In this document: in pieces, positions 55,515 to 63,783 of the stretch | How positions within the stretch are numbered: the stretch's first letter is position 1 | Layout: each line of letters opens with the position of its first letter | Source: Sphingomonas endolithica | GTDB lineage: Bacteria; Pseudomonadota; Alphaproteobacteria; Sphingomonadales; Sphingomonadaceae | Length of the DNA stretch: 64,000 nt | Assembly (NCBI RefSeq): GCF_025231525.1 | Contig: NZ_CP103057.1 | Coordinates: forward strand, 372,001-436,000 | Direction of reading: 5' to 3' | The notes under the pieces: generated by a model | The model's input: only the letters and a program-made list of their open reading frames with translations | What the model was told of the DNA's origin: nothing | The model's database searches: none | Translations under genes and position numbers: made by a program

Positions 55515-55907
55515 ATGACGAAGATGCTGACCATCATCGGCACCCATATTCATGATATCCCGTCTTTCTATGACGAGATCAACCGAGTTTTCATGTCCGG
55601 CGAGGGCTGGACACTCGGCGAAAGTCTCGACGCATTCGATGACATGCTGCGCGGCGGCTACGGAGCGATCAGCGGAGGCGAACCGATCAGGCTGGTTTGG
55701 CAGGACATCGATCAAAGCCGGGCGAGACTCGGTGTCGAGGTTACGCGCACCTTCCTCCAGGGGAAATTAGACCGACCGGAATTGTACAACGCCAAACTGG
55801 CTGCCGGTCAGCTCGAGGCGCTCGACGAAGGCCGCGGGAAGACCTATTTCGAGATCGTCGTGGCGATCATCGCTGAACACCCGAACATAGAACTCGTCGC
55901 TGCCTGA
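55515..55907 (+). CDS. Barstar-like (ribonuclease inhibitor) protein, 130 aa
   Basis: IPSFYDEINRVFMSGEGWTL then ESLDAFDDMLRGGYGAI matches the core of the barstar family, where a helix is followed by the acidic LDA-FDDML patch that blocks an RNase active site. A longer C-terminal half ends in GKTYFEIVVAIIAEH. No RNase toxin gene is adjacent, so it is an orphan immunity-type protein. The 263 nt between tRNA-Arg and this gene hold nothing I can support. Confidence 0.75.
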   Translation: MTKMLTIIGTHIHDIPSFYDEINRVFMSGEGWTLGESLDAFDDMLRGGYGAISGGEPIRLVWQDIDQSRARLGVEVTRTFLQGKLDRPELYNAKLAAGQLEALDEGRGKTYFEIVVAIIAEHPNIELVAA

Positions 55908-56113
55908 TGATGCGAAACGATCATCACTCCTCATGGTGAGATCCTGAGCCGCTGTACTCGCCGGCAAGCCGGACGGACGCAGTGCTGTCATCGGGCTTTC
56001 ACACCCCACCCGTAACGCCGCGCGGTGAACCGGCGCCAACCTCCGATCTGTGGGCATAACAACAAGCGTATGCCGAAGCGGCCGGCGCGGTCCTTGCCGC
56101 GGCGGTCGGTCTG

Positions 56114-56650
56114 ATGAACCAGGTCTCAGCGGTCACGGAACGGCGTGCGGCCACTGCGCAGGAAGTCGAACTGCGGCAGGCCTTGCATCGCTTCGTCAAC
56201 GGACGGTTGCGAGACCAGGCGTTGGGCGAGGATATCGTCCAGGAGACGTATCTCCGGATGTACGATTATCGCCGTACCCGTCCCGTTGCCGACGCGGCCG
56301 CCTTCTGCTTCGCCGTTGCACGCAACCTGGTGCGCGACCATTTTCGCGGGCTGCGCACGCAACCGGCGGGGGCCGAACTCGTCGAGGACATAGCGTGCCC
56401 GCTGCCGCGCGCGGAAGAGATGCTCGATTATCGGCAGCGGGTCGAGATACTGATCCGCGCGCTCAAGGTCATGCCGCCGCTGCGTCGCGAGATTTTCCTC
56501 CGGCGTCGGCTGGACGGGATGTCCGGCGCGGTCGTGGCGGCCGACCTCGGCATGACGATCGCCGCGGTGGACAAGCATTGCACGCGCGCATCAGCCGATC
56601 TGCGGCACGCGCTGGAGCGCCGTGGGTTGCCGGCAGGGGGCGCCGCATGA
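56114..56650 (+). CDS. ECF sigma factor, FecI type
   Basis: Region 2 (DIVQETYLRMYDYRRTR; FAVARNLVRDHFR) and region 4 (LPRAEEMLDYRQRVEIL, MPPLRREIFLRRRLDGMS, AADLGMTIAAVDKHCTRA) are present. 178 aa. Overlaps fecR by ATGA. It should be released by the FecR partner when the TonB receptor binds its ligand, and then transcribe the receptor gene. Confidence 0.93.
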   Translation: MNQVSAVTERRAATAQEVELRQALHRFVNGRLRDQALGEDIVQETYLRMYDYRRTRPVADAAAFCFAVARNLVRDHFRGLRTQPAGAELVEDIACPLPRAEEMLDYRQRVEILIRALKVMPPLRREIFLRRRLDGMSGAVVAADLGMTIAAVDKHCTRASADLRHALERRGLPAGGAA

Positions 56651-57540
56651 CACGCCGCGCCGCGCCGCACAAAACGGCAGATGCCGGGATTCTGGATGAC
56701 CCCGCCCTCGGTGAGGCGCTCGCAGCCGTAGCGGCGACAGGCCGCCTCTCGAATGAAGCGCTACGCGGGATGCGCGAGACGCGCCGACGCGTCGTCGGTA
56801 CCGGGATCAGTGCCGTGCTGGTGGCATCGGTGGGCCTCGGGTTCTGGCAGGGGCGGGTGCTTCAACCTGCAGCCGCCATCGTCCAGCATATCGAGACACA
56901 AAGGGGCGAACAACGCGCGGTCAACCTCGCCGACGGCTCGCGCGTGGACCTCGACGGCGCGACCAGCCTCGACGTCCGCATCAACGACGGGGCGCGTGTG
57001 GTCGATCTGCGCCGTGGCGCGGCGTATTTCGATGTCGCGCATGACCGTGATCGGCCCTTCGTCGTGCGGGCAGGCGCGTCGAGTACGAACGTGCTCGGCA
57101 CTGCCTTCTCGATCGACATCGGCGCGCGCGCCGTGAAACTTTCCGTCTATCGTGGCCGGGTTCGGTTTGGGGACAAGGCAAGCGGCAGTCGCGGCGTCGA
57201 CGTACCAGCCGGCTGGCGTTCGAGCTTCGTACAGGGCGCGGTCGCCGCACCAACGCGCTTCGATGCAACGCAGCAGGACCGGCGGCAGTCCTGGGTCGAT
57301 ACCGACGACATGCTGCTCGGCGAGCTGGTCGAGCAGCTCAACCGCCGGCGCGGGCCGCTGATTGAACCGCCACCGCCGCATCTTGCCAGCCTGCCACTGT
57401 CGGGCCGTTTCAAGCTCGACGATGCTGCTGACCTGCTCGAGGCCATCGGTGAGGTCTATGGCTTCGACGTCATCGGGGACGGCGGCAGTTTGCGCCTGGT
57501 CGCAGCGGGCAAGGGTGACGCGAAACTGCCTTCTAAATGA
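56647..57540 (+). CDS. FecR-family anti-sigma / signal transducer
   Basis: A cytoplasmic sigma-binding part (about 1-45), one membrane helix (TGISAVLVASVGLGFW, about 52-67), and a periplasmic FecR domain with GEQRAVNLADGSRVDLDGATSL and VLGTAFSIDI, ending in an STN-like segment (LPLSGRFKLDDAADLLEAI). It carries the signal from the receptor to the sigma factor. 297 aa; coupled to fecI by overlap. Confidence 0.92.
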   Translation: MTRRAAPHKTADAGILDDPALGEALAAVAATGRLSNEALRGMRETRRRVVGTGISAVLVASVGLGFWQGRVLQPAAAIVQHIETQRGEQRAVNLADGSRVDLDGATSLDVRINDGARVVDLRRGAAYFDVAHDRDRPFVVRAGASSTNVLGTAFSIDIGARAVKLSVYRGRVRFGDKASGSRGVDVPAGWRSSFVQGAVAAPTRFDATQQDRRQSWVDTDDMLLGELVEQLNRRRGPLIEPPPPHLASLPLSGRFKLDDAADLLEAIGEVYGFDVIGDGGSLRLVAAGKGDAKLPSK

Positions 57541-57630
57541 CGCTGCAGTGCAACAAAATTCTTTTGTCCTGATCCGGCATCGCGCCCGTCTTCTGCTTCG
57601 TGGCGCATGTGCGTCGAGCGGAGGGAAAAC

Positions 57631-60600
57631 ATGACGTATCTTAAGGGGGTTTCGTTTCTGTCGCTGGCGGTCGCGCTGGCAATGCCGGTCGCTGCCCAGG
57701 CCCGACCCGAGCCTGTCGCCGGAAGTGCGATGCGCTTCGACATCGCGGCATCGGATCTGCGCGCAGCATTGTCGCAATTTTCGCGCGTCAGCGGAATGCA
57801 GGTGGTCGCCGCGCCGGCAGTGGTGGCCGGGCGGCGGACTGGCGGGGTGCGGGGCGCCTTCACCTCCCGCGAGGCGCTCAACCAGCTGCTGCGCGGCACC
57901 GATCTGGTGGTCGCAGTGCGGGGCAGCATGGCGGTGTTGAAACGCGCGCCCAAGCCGTTGGCTGCGCGTCCGATCGCGAAGCCAGCGGCGCTGGCGGCTG
58001 CGCCGGTGCAGGACGGGTCCTATGGGGGCAATGTCAATGCGGAAGAGGCCGGATCCGAGATCGTCGTCACCGGCTATCGTCAGAGCATCGCCGAGGCGCT
58101 GCAGCTCAAGCGCGGCGCGGTCGGCGCGCAGGATAATATCGTCGCCACCGATATCGCCGCCTTTCCGGATCTGAACCTGGCGGAATCGCTGCAGCGTATC
58201 CCCGGCATCACCATCACGCGCGACACCGGCGAGGGCCGCCAGATCGCGTTGCGCGGGCTCGGCGCCGATTTCACCCGCACGCAGCTGAACGGCATGGAAG
58301 TGCTGGGCAACACGGCATCGGGCATGGACAATCGCGGCAACGTCTCGCGCTCGCGCTCGTTCGACTATAGCCTGTTCGCGTCGGAATTGTTCAGCCGCGT
58401 CGCGGTGCAGAAATCCTATTCTGCCGAGCAGGACGAGGGCGGCATCGCCGGCACGGTGCAGCTCACCACCGCCAAGCCGTTCGATTATACGGGCAGCAAG
58501 TTCGTCGTCTCCGCCAAGGGGCAGACCAACACCAACACCAATGGCGTAACACCGCGGCTGGTCGGTCTGGCATCGGGCCGTTGGGGCGATCTCGGCGTTT
58601 TGGTCTCCGCCGCCTACAGCAACATCCGCAGCAACGAATATGGCTATCGCAACTGGGGCTGGGGACTGACCAAGTATAACGCCGCCAATATCGGCCCCGA
58701 GATCGATGCCGCGACGCGCACGAAGCTGCTCGGCGGCGTGTGGCAATCGACCGCCCAGTCGCCGTCGAGCTGGTATACCGATCGCAAGCGGCTCGGCGTC
58801 ACCTCGGCGCTGCAATATCATCCGGGCGACAATTTCAAGCTCGACGTCGATCTGCTCTACGGCCGGCTGTGGGACAGGCGCGACGATTATGCACTCGCCA
58901 CTGCGGGCGCCAATCCGCTCACCGGCACCTCGATCGGCGGCACGCAGATCATCCGCAGCGCGGTGATCGACGACAGCAACACGTTGCGCGCGGCGAGCTT
59001 CACCGGCATCGACCTGCGGTCGGAACATCACATCGTCAAGAACCACACCGACTTCTACCAGGCAGTCGCCAATGCCAGTTGGGACGTCAGCGATCGCCTG
59101 ACGATCCACGCGCTCGGCGGCTTCGAGGAATCGGACTTCGCGCAGCCGGTGTTCGACAAGGTGTTCATGGAGGCCAAGAACACGGCGTTCAGCTACGACG
59201 TCCGCCCGACCATTCCGGTCAACAGCTACGGCATCAACCTGACGGACCCCAACAATTGGGCGCTGCAGCGGCTGGACGTGCAGGAGAACGAAGTCACCAG
59301 TCGCTACAAGAATGGCAAGCTCGACGCTGCCTATCGCCTCGACGACGCGCTGACGTTCAAGATCGGCGGCGAATACAAGGCGTTCGTCAACAGCGGCTAT
59401 ACCTCGGCGAACAAGGTGTTCCACAATGTGCCCACGGTCACGCCGATCCCCAACGATCTCAAGCATACCGTGCCGGTCGACACGCTACTCCAATATATCG
59501 TGGGCAATGTCGACGGCACCTATGCGCTGATCGGCGACAAGCGTAATCTGACCGCGGCCAATCTGCAGGCCGGCAGCGATTATCGCGTGGACGAAGATAC
59601 CTGGGCCGGCTTCGCGCAGCTCGATCTCGACACGCAGGTGGCCGGTATGCGGCTGCGCGCCAATGCCGGCCTGCGCTATTATTCCACCGACCTGACCTCA
59701 TCGGGCAACCTTGCGACCGGCGCCGGCTTCGTACCGGTGGTGATCGAGACCAACAGCAAGGGTTGGCTGCCCGCAGCCAATGTCGCGCTCGACGTGGCCG
59801 AGGACGTGGTGGTGCGCCTCAGCGCCAGCCGCAACGTCAACCGTCCGGGCTTGGGCGATCTCGCCGCGGCGGGATCGATCACCACCCGGCCCAATGGCGG
59901 CTCGCTGACCCTCGGCAACCCATTCCTCAAGCCTTATAAGGCAACATCGGTCGAAGGGTCGGTCGAGTGGTATATGGGCCGGCACGGCTTCGCCTCGATC
60001 GGCGCGTTCTACAAGAGCATGGATAGCTTCATCACCTCCTCGTCGAAGCAGATCCCTTATGGCGAGAGCGGCCTGCCGCTGTCGCTGCTGATCCAGGGGC
60101 AGGACGCCAATACGCCATATGACGTGAGCCAGCCGATCAATGGGCCGGGCGCCGACATCAAGGGCGTCGAGGTAGCGTTTCAGCACGATTTCACGTTCCT
60201 GCCCGGCGCGCTCAAGAATCTCGGCGTCACTGCCAATGGCACGTGGTTCGAAGGGAAACGTACCGCGTTCTACACCACCGGCGGGGTGACCAGCTCGCGC
60301 GTGCTGCCGCTCGACAATCTCTCGAAATGGGCGTTCAACGCGACGCTGTATTACGAGAATCCGGTATGGGGCGCGCGCGTCTCCGATGCGTATCGCAGTC
60401 GCTACCTGACCGGGGCGGGCAATGCGCTGGCCAATTCGGGTGGCGGCATCAAGGCGACCAACAATGTCGACTTCCAGGCGCATTTCAACCTGCGCCCCGG
60501 CATCCGCCTGATCGCCGAGGGCATCAACCTGACGAACGAGCCGATCCAGCAGTTCGCCAACATGGATGCCATGCGCCCCGAGGTCTATACCACCAGCGGC

Positions 60601-60636
60601 CGCACCTTCACGTTCGGCTTCAGCGCGGAATTCTGA
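57631..60636 (+). CDS. TonB-dependent receptor with STN signalling domain, 1001 aa
   Basis: GGAGG precedes ATG at 57631. Signal peptide (about 1-24), STN domain (MRFDIAASDLRAALSQFSRVSG, about 37-100), plug with TonB-box-like EIVVTGYR and the Caulobacter/Xanthomonas-type signature (PDLNLAESLQRIPGITI, GRQIALRGLGADFTRTQLNG), then a large barrel closing in FTFGFSAEF. The STN domain means it signals to FecR/FecI. Ligand unknown; such receptors of this branch often carry sugars, phytate or other large molecules rather than iron. Followed by a strong hairpin. Confidence 0.93.
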   Translation: MTYLKGVSFLSLAVALAMPVAAQARPEPVAGSAMRFDIAASDLRAALSQFSRVSGMQVVAAPAVVAGRRTGGVRGAFTSREALNQLLRGTDLVVAVRGSMAVLKRAPKPLAARPIAKPAALAAAPVQDGSYGGNVNAEEAGSEIVVTGYRQSIAEALQLKRGAVGAQDNIVATDIAAFPDLNLAESLQRIPGITITRDTGEGRQIALRGLGADFTRTQLNGMEVLGNTASGMDNRGNVSRSRSFDYSLFASELFSRVAVQKSYSAEQDEGGIAGTVQLTTAKPFDYTGSKFVVSAKGQTNTNTNGVTPRLVGLASGRWGDLGVLVSAAYSNIRSNEYGYRNWGWGLTKYNAANIGPEIDAATRTKLLGGVWQSTAQSPSSWYTDRKRLGVTSALQYHPGDNFKLDVDLLYGRLWDRRDDYALATAGANPLTGTSIGGTQIIRSAVIDDSNTLRAASFTGIDLRSEHHIVKNHTDFYQAVANASWDVSDRLTIHALGGFEESDFAQPVFDKVFMEAKNTAFSYDVRPTIPVNSYGINLTDPNNWALQRLDVQENEVTSRYKNGKLDAAYRLDDALTFKIGGEYKAFVNSGYTSANKVFHNVPTVTPIPNDLKHTVPVDTLLQYIVGNVDGTYALIGDKRNLTAANLQAGSDYRVDEDTWAGFAQLDLDTQVAGMRLRANAGLRYYSTDLTSSGNLATGAGFVPVVIETNSKGWLPAANVALDVAEDVVVRLSASRNVNRPGLGDLAAAGSITTRPNGGSLTLGNPFLKPYKATSVEGSVEWYMGRHGFASIGAFYKSMDSFITSSSKQIPYGESGLPLSLLIQGQDANTPYDVSQPINGPGADIKGVEVAFQHDFTFLPGALKNLGVTANGTWFEGKRTAFYTTGGVTSSRVLPLDNLSKWAFNATLYYENPVWGARVSDAYRSRYLTGAGNALANSGGGIKATNNVDFQAHFNLRPGIRLIAEGINLTNEPIQQFANMDAMRPEVYTTSGRTFTFGFSAEF

Positions 60637-60660
60637 GCGCGCGTTCGATGACGTTCTGAT

Positions 60661-60690
60661 GCTCCCCTCCCTGATCGCAGGGAGGGGAGC
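60661..60690. terminator. Perfect 13-bp hairpin after the receptor gene
   Basis: GCTCCCCTCCCTG-ATCG-CAGGGAGGGGAGC, followed by TTGCTT. It should stop or weaken transcription from the receptor gene, so the next genes may get their own or reduced expression. The inner CCCTCCCT..AGGGAGGG is like the repeats near 26.7 kb. Confidence 0.75.
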
Positions 60691-60706
60691 TTGCTTGGAG
60701 ATGACC

Positions 60707-61768
60707 ATGCGTACCGCCCTCGGCAGCGTCGCGTTTCTACTCGCCGCGCCGGCCGCCGCCCAGGAGCAGCCACCTCCACGCATCAACGACATTGCCGTGA
60801 TCGGCACTCATAACAGCTACAAGCTGGCCATGCCGACGGAGACAATGGCGAAGCTGCGTGCGACCAATCCGCAGATGGCGGATGCGCTCGACTATGCGCA
60901 CCGCCCGCTCGCCGAGCAACTCGATGCCGGCGCCAGGCAATTGGAGCTCGATGTAAACTATGATCCTGCGGGCGGCCATTATGCGCGTGGATCGAGCGAT
61001 CCCAAACTGCGCCGGCGCGGCTTCAAGGTGCTGCACATTCCAGGCATCGACAACGGGTCGAGCTGCGTCCTGTTGACCGAGTGCCTGCAGGCGATCCGCG
61101 CGTGGTCCGATGCCCATCCGCGCCACGTGCCGATCCTGCTGATGTTCAATGCCAAGGACGAACAGAATGCCGCGCGGGGCGGCATCGACGCGCTGCCGTT
61201 CGACGCGGCTGCCTATGATGCGCTCGACGCCGAGATACGGTCGGTGCTGAAGCCGGACAAGCTGATCACGCCCGACGATGTCCAGGGCAAGTTTCCGACG
61301 CTGCGTGATGCGGTGCTGGCCGGTAATTGGCCGCTGCTAGAAGCGTCGCGCGGCAAAATCCTGTTCGCGCTCGACGAGCCGCCGGCCAAGGTCGCGGTTT
61401 ATCGCGGTGCGCGCAAATCGCTGGAGGGACGGGTGTTCTTCATCAACACGGACGAGCAATCGCCAGCCGCCGCCTATCTGACGCTCAACGATCCGATCGG
61501 CGATGCCGAACGAATCCGCCGCGACGTGACGGCAGGGTATCTCGTCCGCACCCGCGCCGACGCGAACACGAGCGAGGCGCGCGCCAACGACACGCGGCCA
61601 CGCGACGCAGCGCTGGCGGGCGGTGCGCAATTCGTGTCAACCGACTATCTCTGGGCCGATCCACGGTTCGCTGGCGGCTATCGCGTGCAGTCTCCCGGAG
61701 GCCTTGTGGCGCGCTGCAATCCCGTCCGGCGACCGGCCGGCTGTGGCAATCTGGAGGCCGGCAAGTGA
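60707..61768 (+). CDS. Exported Ca-dependent phosphoinositide phospholipase C-like enzyme (PI-PLC-C1), 353 aa
   Basis: Signal peptide (about 1-18). Catalytic pattern of the Ca-dependent bacterial PI-PLC: first His (His35) in VIGTHNSYK, acidic ligands in GARQLELDVNYDP, second His in VLHIPGIDN, and FPTLRDAV with ILFALDEPP further on. The enzyme would cut inositol phospholipids. ATG at 60707 gives GGAG at 6 nt; 60701 is too close. GTGA overlap with the phosphatase gene below means the two are made together. Confidence 0.88.
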   Translation: MRTALGSVAFLLAAPAAAQEQPPPRINDIAVIGTHNSYKLAMPTETMAKLRATNPQMADALDYAHRPLAEQLDAGARQLELDVNYDPAGGHYARGSSDPKLRRRGFKVLHIPGIDNGSSCVLLTECLQAIRAWSDAHPRHVPILLMFNAKDEQNAARGGIDALPFDAAAYDALDAEIRSVLKPDKLITPDDVQGKFPTLRDAVLAGNWPLLEASRGKILFALDEPPAKVAVYRGARKSLEGRVFFINTDEQSPAAAYLTLNDPIGDAERIRRDVTAGYLVRTRADANTSEARANDTRPRDAALAGGAQFVSTDYLWADPRFAGGYRVQSPGGLVARCNPVRRPAGCGNLEAGK

Positions 61769-62502
61769 AGGCGGCTGTGCTCTCGCTTGTGGCGCTGCTG
61801 CTGGCAGCGGCGGACCAGCCCCTGCCGGGTTATCTCGACGGCAAGCCGGTCCCGGACCTCCTGCAGGTGCTCCCGGCCCCGCCGCGTGTCGGATCACCGC
61901 GCGCCGCCGACGATCTGGCGACCTCTCGCGCAACGCGCGCGCTGCAGGGAAGCGACCGCTGGCGGCTGGCGAGCGACGACGTCACCGATGACCGCTTCAC
62001 GGTCTTTTCCTGTGCGCTGGGGATGAAGCTCGACGCCAGGAGCGCGCCCAAACTCGCAACGCTGTTTGCGCGCATGAATGATGGTGGCATGGTCGGCGGC
62101 GCAAAGAGCGGCTTTGCGGTGAGACGTCCCTATCTCGACCAGCCCGGCGCGATCTGCGAGGCAAAGACCGACCATCTGGCGCGCAATGGCGATTATCCCT
62201 CTGGCCACACCTCGACCGGCTGGTCGACGGCTCTCGTGCTTGCCGAACTCGTGCCCGAACGTGCAACCGCAATCCTGCGGCGCGGTCGGATCTATGGCGA
62301 AAGCCGTTTCATTTGTGGATCGCATAGCCGCAGCGCGGTGGAGGCGGGATTTTTAGCGGGTAGCTCATTGGTCGCCGCCTGGCATAGCACGCCGGAATTT
62401 CGCGCCGACGCGGGTGCCGCGCGCGCGGAGCTAGCGGCGCTGCGGGGCGTCGCATCGTCTCCGAACCCAGATCGCTGCTCTCGCGAGGCAAAGGCGGACT
62501 GA
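61765..62502 (+). CDS. Class A acid phosphatase-like protein (PAP2 superfamily), motif Asp missing
   Basis: GTG start overlaps the PLC stop. Leader to about residue 16. The PAP2/class A pattern is clear: K-x6-RP as KSGFAVRRP, PSGH in YPSGHTSTGW, and SR-x5-H as SRFICGSH. The family then has Asp three residues after the next two (H-x3-D); here it reads HSRSAVEAG, so the Asp is Ala. The Asp normally holds the nucleophilic His, so activity may be reduced or altered. It would otherwise release phosphate from esters in the periplasm. Confidence 0.85.
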   Translation: MKAAVLSLVALLLAAADQPLPGYLDGKPVPDLLQVLPAPPRVGSPRAADDLATSRATRALQGSDRWRLASDDVTDDRFTVFSCALGMKLDARSAPKLATLFARMNDGGMVGGAKSGFAVRRPYLDQPGAICEAKTDHLARNGDYPSGHTSTGWSTALVLAELVPERATAILRRGRIYGESRFICGSHSRSAVEAGFLAGSSLVAAWHSTPEFRADAGAARAELAALRGVASSPNPDRCSREAKAD

Positions 62503-62702
62503 GTGGCACGGGCATCCGGACTATCGCAGCGTCACGTCAGACGGGCAGTCACGGTTCCTGCGGCCGGTCCGCAAGCGGGACGCATTAGCCGGAAATCTCC
62601 GCGAATGAACGTCCGAACTTGGGAACTCAGAACTCCGCCGGTGGCGGCAAGTTGAGGACAGCGACAAGCCTGTCACTGTCGAATTGCGATAAGAGCTCAA
62701 GT

Positions 62703-63662
62703 TCACTTGTGATCCACTTTGCCGAGCTCGGCCGCCTCATCCTTCAGGGCTAGACATGCGTTCTGCCAAGCGGGGTCGCCGGGGTATAAAGCAGAACGCA
62801 GATATGCCCACGTCATGCGTTGCGTCGTGCCGAGACGATCAGGATCTTCATCGTCCGTCTCTTTGGCATCATAGCCGGCAATACCGCCCAGCCCGTGCTT
62901 GGCCCCGAACAAGGTAAGCAGGCTGTCGGCGCCGGGAGCATGAAAAGGATCGGCATGCCAGTCGGCGCCGCGGGTCGTCAGGTGCGGGCTGACGTCTTCG
63001 TCGCCGAACACGACGAGGGACTTGGTCGTCATGGGTGAAAAGCCGAGGCTCAGTGCGGGATAGCGCAGCCCCATGGGTCCATCGAGATCCTCCCCGCGGC
63101 CCAGCCCGGCGAGCAACACGCCGGCCTTGATGCGGGGCTCCCGCATGTCGCGCCCGGCAGCCGGTTCGTCGGGGGAGGTCAATCTCGCCCCGAGCAGCAG
63201 GCTGACAGTGTGGCTGCCCAGCGAGTGACCGACAGCGGCAATCCGCTCGCGATCCATTCGGCCAGTGAGCACCGGCACTGTCGCGTCGATGGCTTGCAGC
63301 TGATCGACGATGCAGGTCAGTTCCTCGACGCGTTCCTGCCAGAAAAGAGGGCCGCCATGACCGTCAGGGGCAAGGCCGCCGACCTTAGAATTGGCGTGGG
63401 TCGGCTGGATGACGACGAAGCCATGCTCTGCCAGGAAGTTCGCGAGCGGGCCATAACCGTCCTTCGACGCGATGTAGAGCGACGGACCATGGCCGTGCGA
63501 CAGCAGGATGAGGGGAAGGTCACGACCGGTCGCCGGCGCGGTGATCCGGAGCTCGAGTGGCTGGTCCCGCCCGGGCATCGGCAGCGTCACCGGACTGATC
63601 GAAATCGTGGCGACCGCTGCGTTGATGGGGAGATGCCGCGCCTTGTCGATAAGGTTGTTCAT
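62703..63662 (-). CDS. Alpha/beta hydrolase (dienelactone/PAF-acetylhydrolase-like), 319 aa
   Basis: Start MNNLIDKARHL at 63662. Oxyanion region LILLSHGHG, nucleophile Ser in AAVGHSLGSHTV, later Asp in VVFGDEDVSPH and His in FGAKHGLGG. No clear signal peptide. Substrate unknown; the family includes ester hydrolases. Divergent from the TetR gene, with two inverted repeats in the gap, so it is probably the repressor's target. Confidence 0.85.
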   Translation of the reverse strand: MNNLIDKARHLPINAAVATISISPVTLPMPGRDQPLELRITAPATGRDLPLILLSHGHGPSLYIASKDGYGPLANFLAEHGFVVIQPTHANSKVGGLAPDGHGGPLFWQERVEELTCIVDQLQAIDATVPVLTGRMDRERIAAVGHSLGSHTVSLLLGARLTSPDEPAAGRDMREPRIKAGVLLAGLGRGEDLDGPMGLRYPALSLGFSPMTTKSLVVFGDEDVSPHLTTRGADWHADPFHAPGADSLLTLFGAKHGLGGIAGYDAKETDDEDPDRLGTTQRMTWAYLRSALYPGDPAWQNACLALKDEAAELGKVDHK

Positions 63663-63719
63663 GGGTCGAATCTCGCTTCGTTGTTGGCAAGCCGGCAGGA
63701 GTTGGCTATCACGGCAAGT

Positions 63720-63732
63720 GGAGCGTTGCTCC
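63720..63732. promoter_or_regulatory. Inverted repeat 1 in the hydrolase/TetR gap
   Basis: GGAGC-GTT-GCTCC, a 5-bp-arm palindrome 58 nt before the hydrolase start. It matches the half-sites of the second repeat, which suggests one protein binds both. Confidence 0.6.
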
Positions 63733-63745
63733 GCATTTGCTATCT

Positions 63746-63762
63746 GCGGAGCAATGCTCCGC
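63746..63762. promoter_or_regulatory. Inverted repeat 2 in the hydrolase/TetR gap
   Basis: GCGGAGC-AAT-GCTCCGC, a perfect 7-bp-arm palindrome 21 nt before the TetR start. Length and spacing fit a TetR-family operator shared by both divergent genes. Confidence 0.65.
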
Positions 63763-63783
63763 ATGGCAAGTACTTTCTGACGG

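Noticed and set aside
56761..59466. 901-aa open frame on the minus strand
   Set aside because: It lies wholly opposite fecR and the receptor gene, which carry clear family motifs; long antisense frames are usual in GC-rich DNA.
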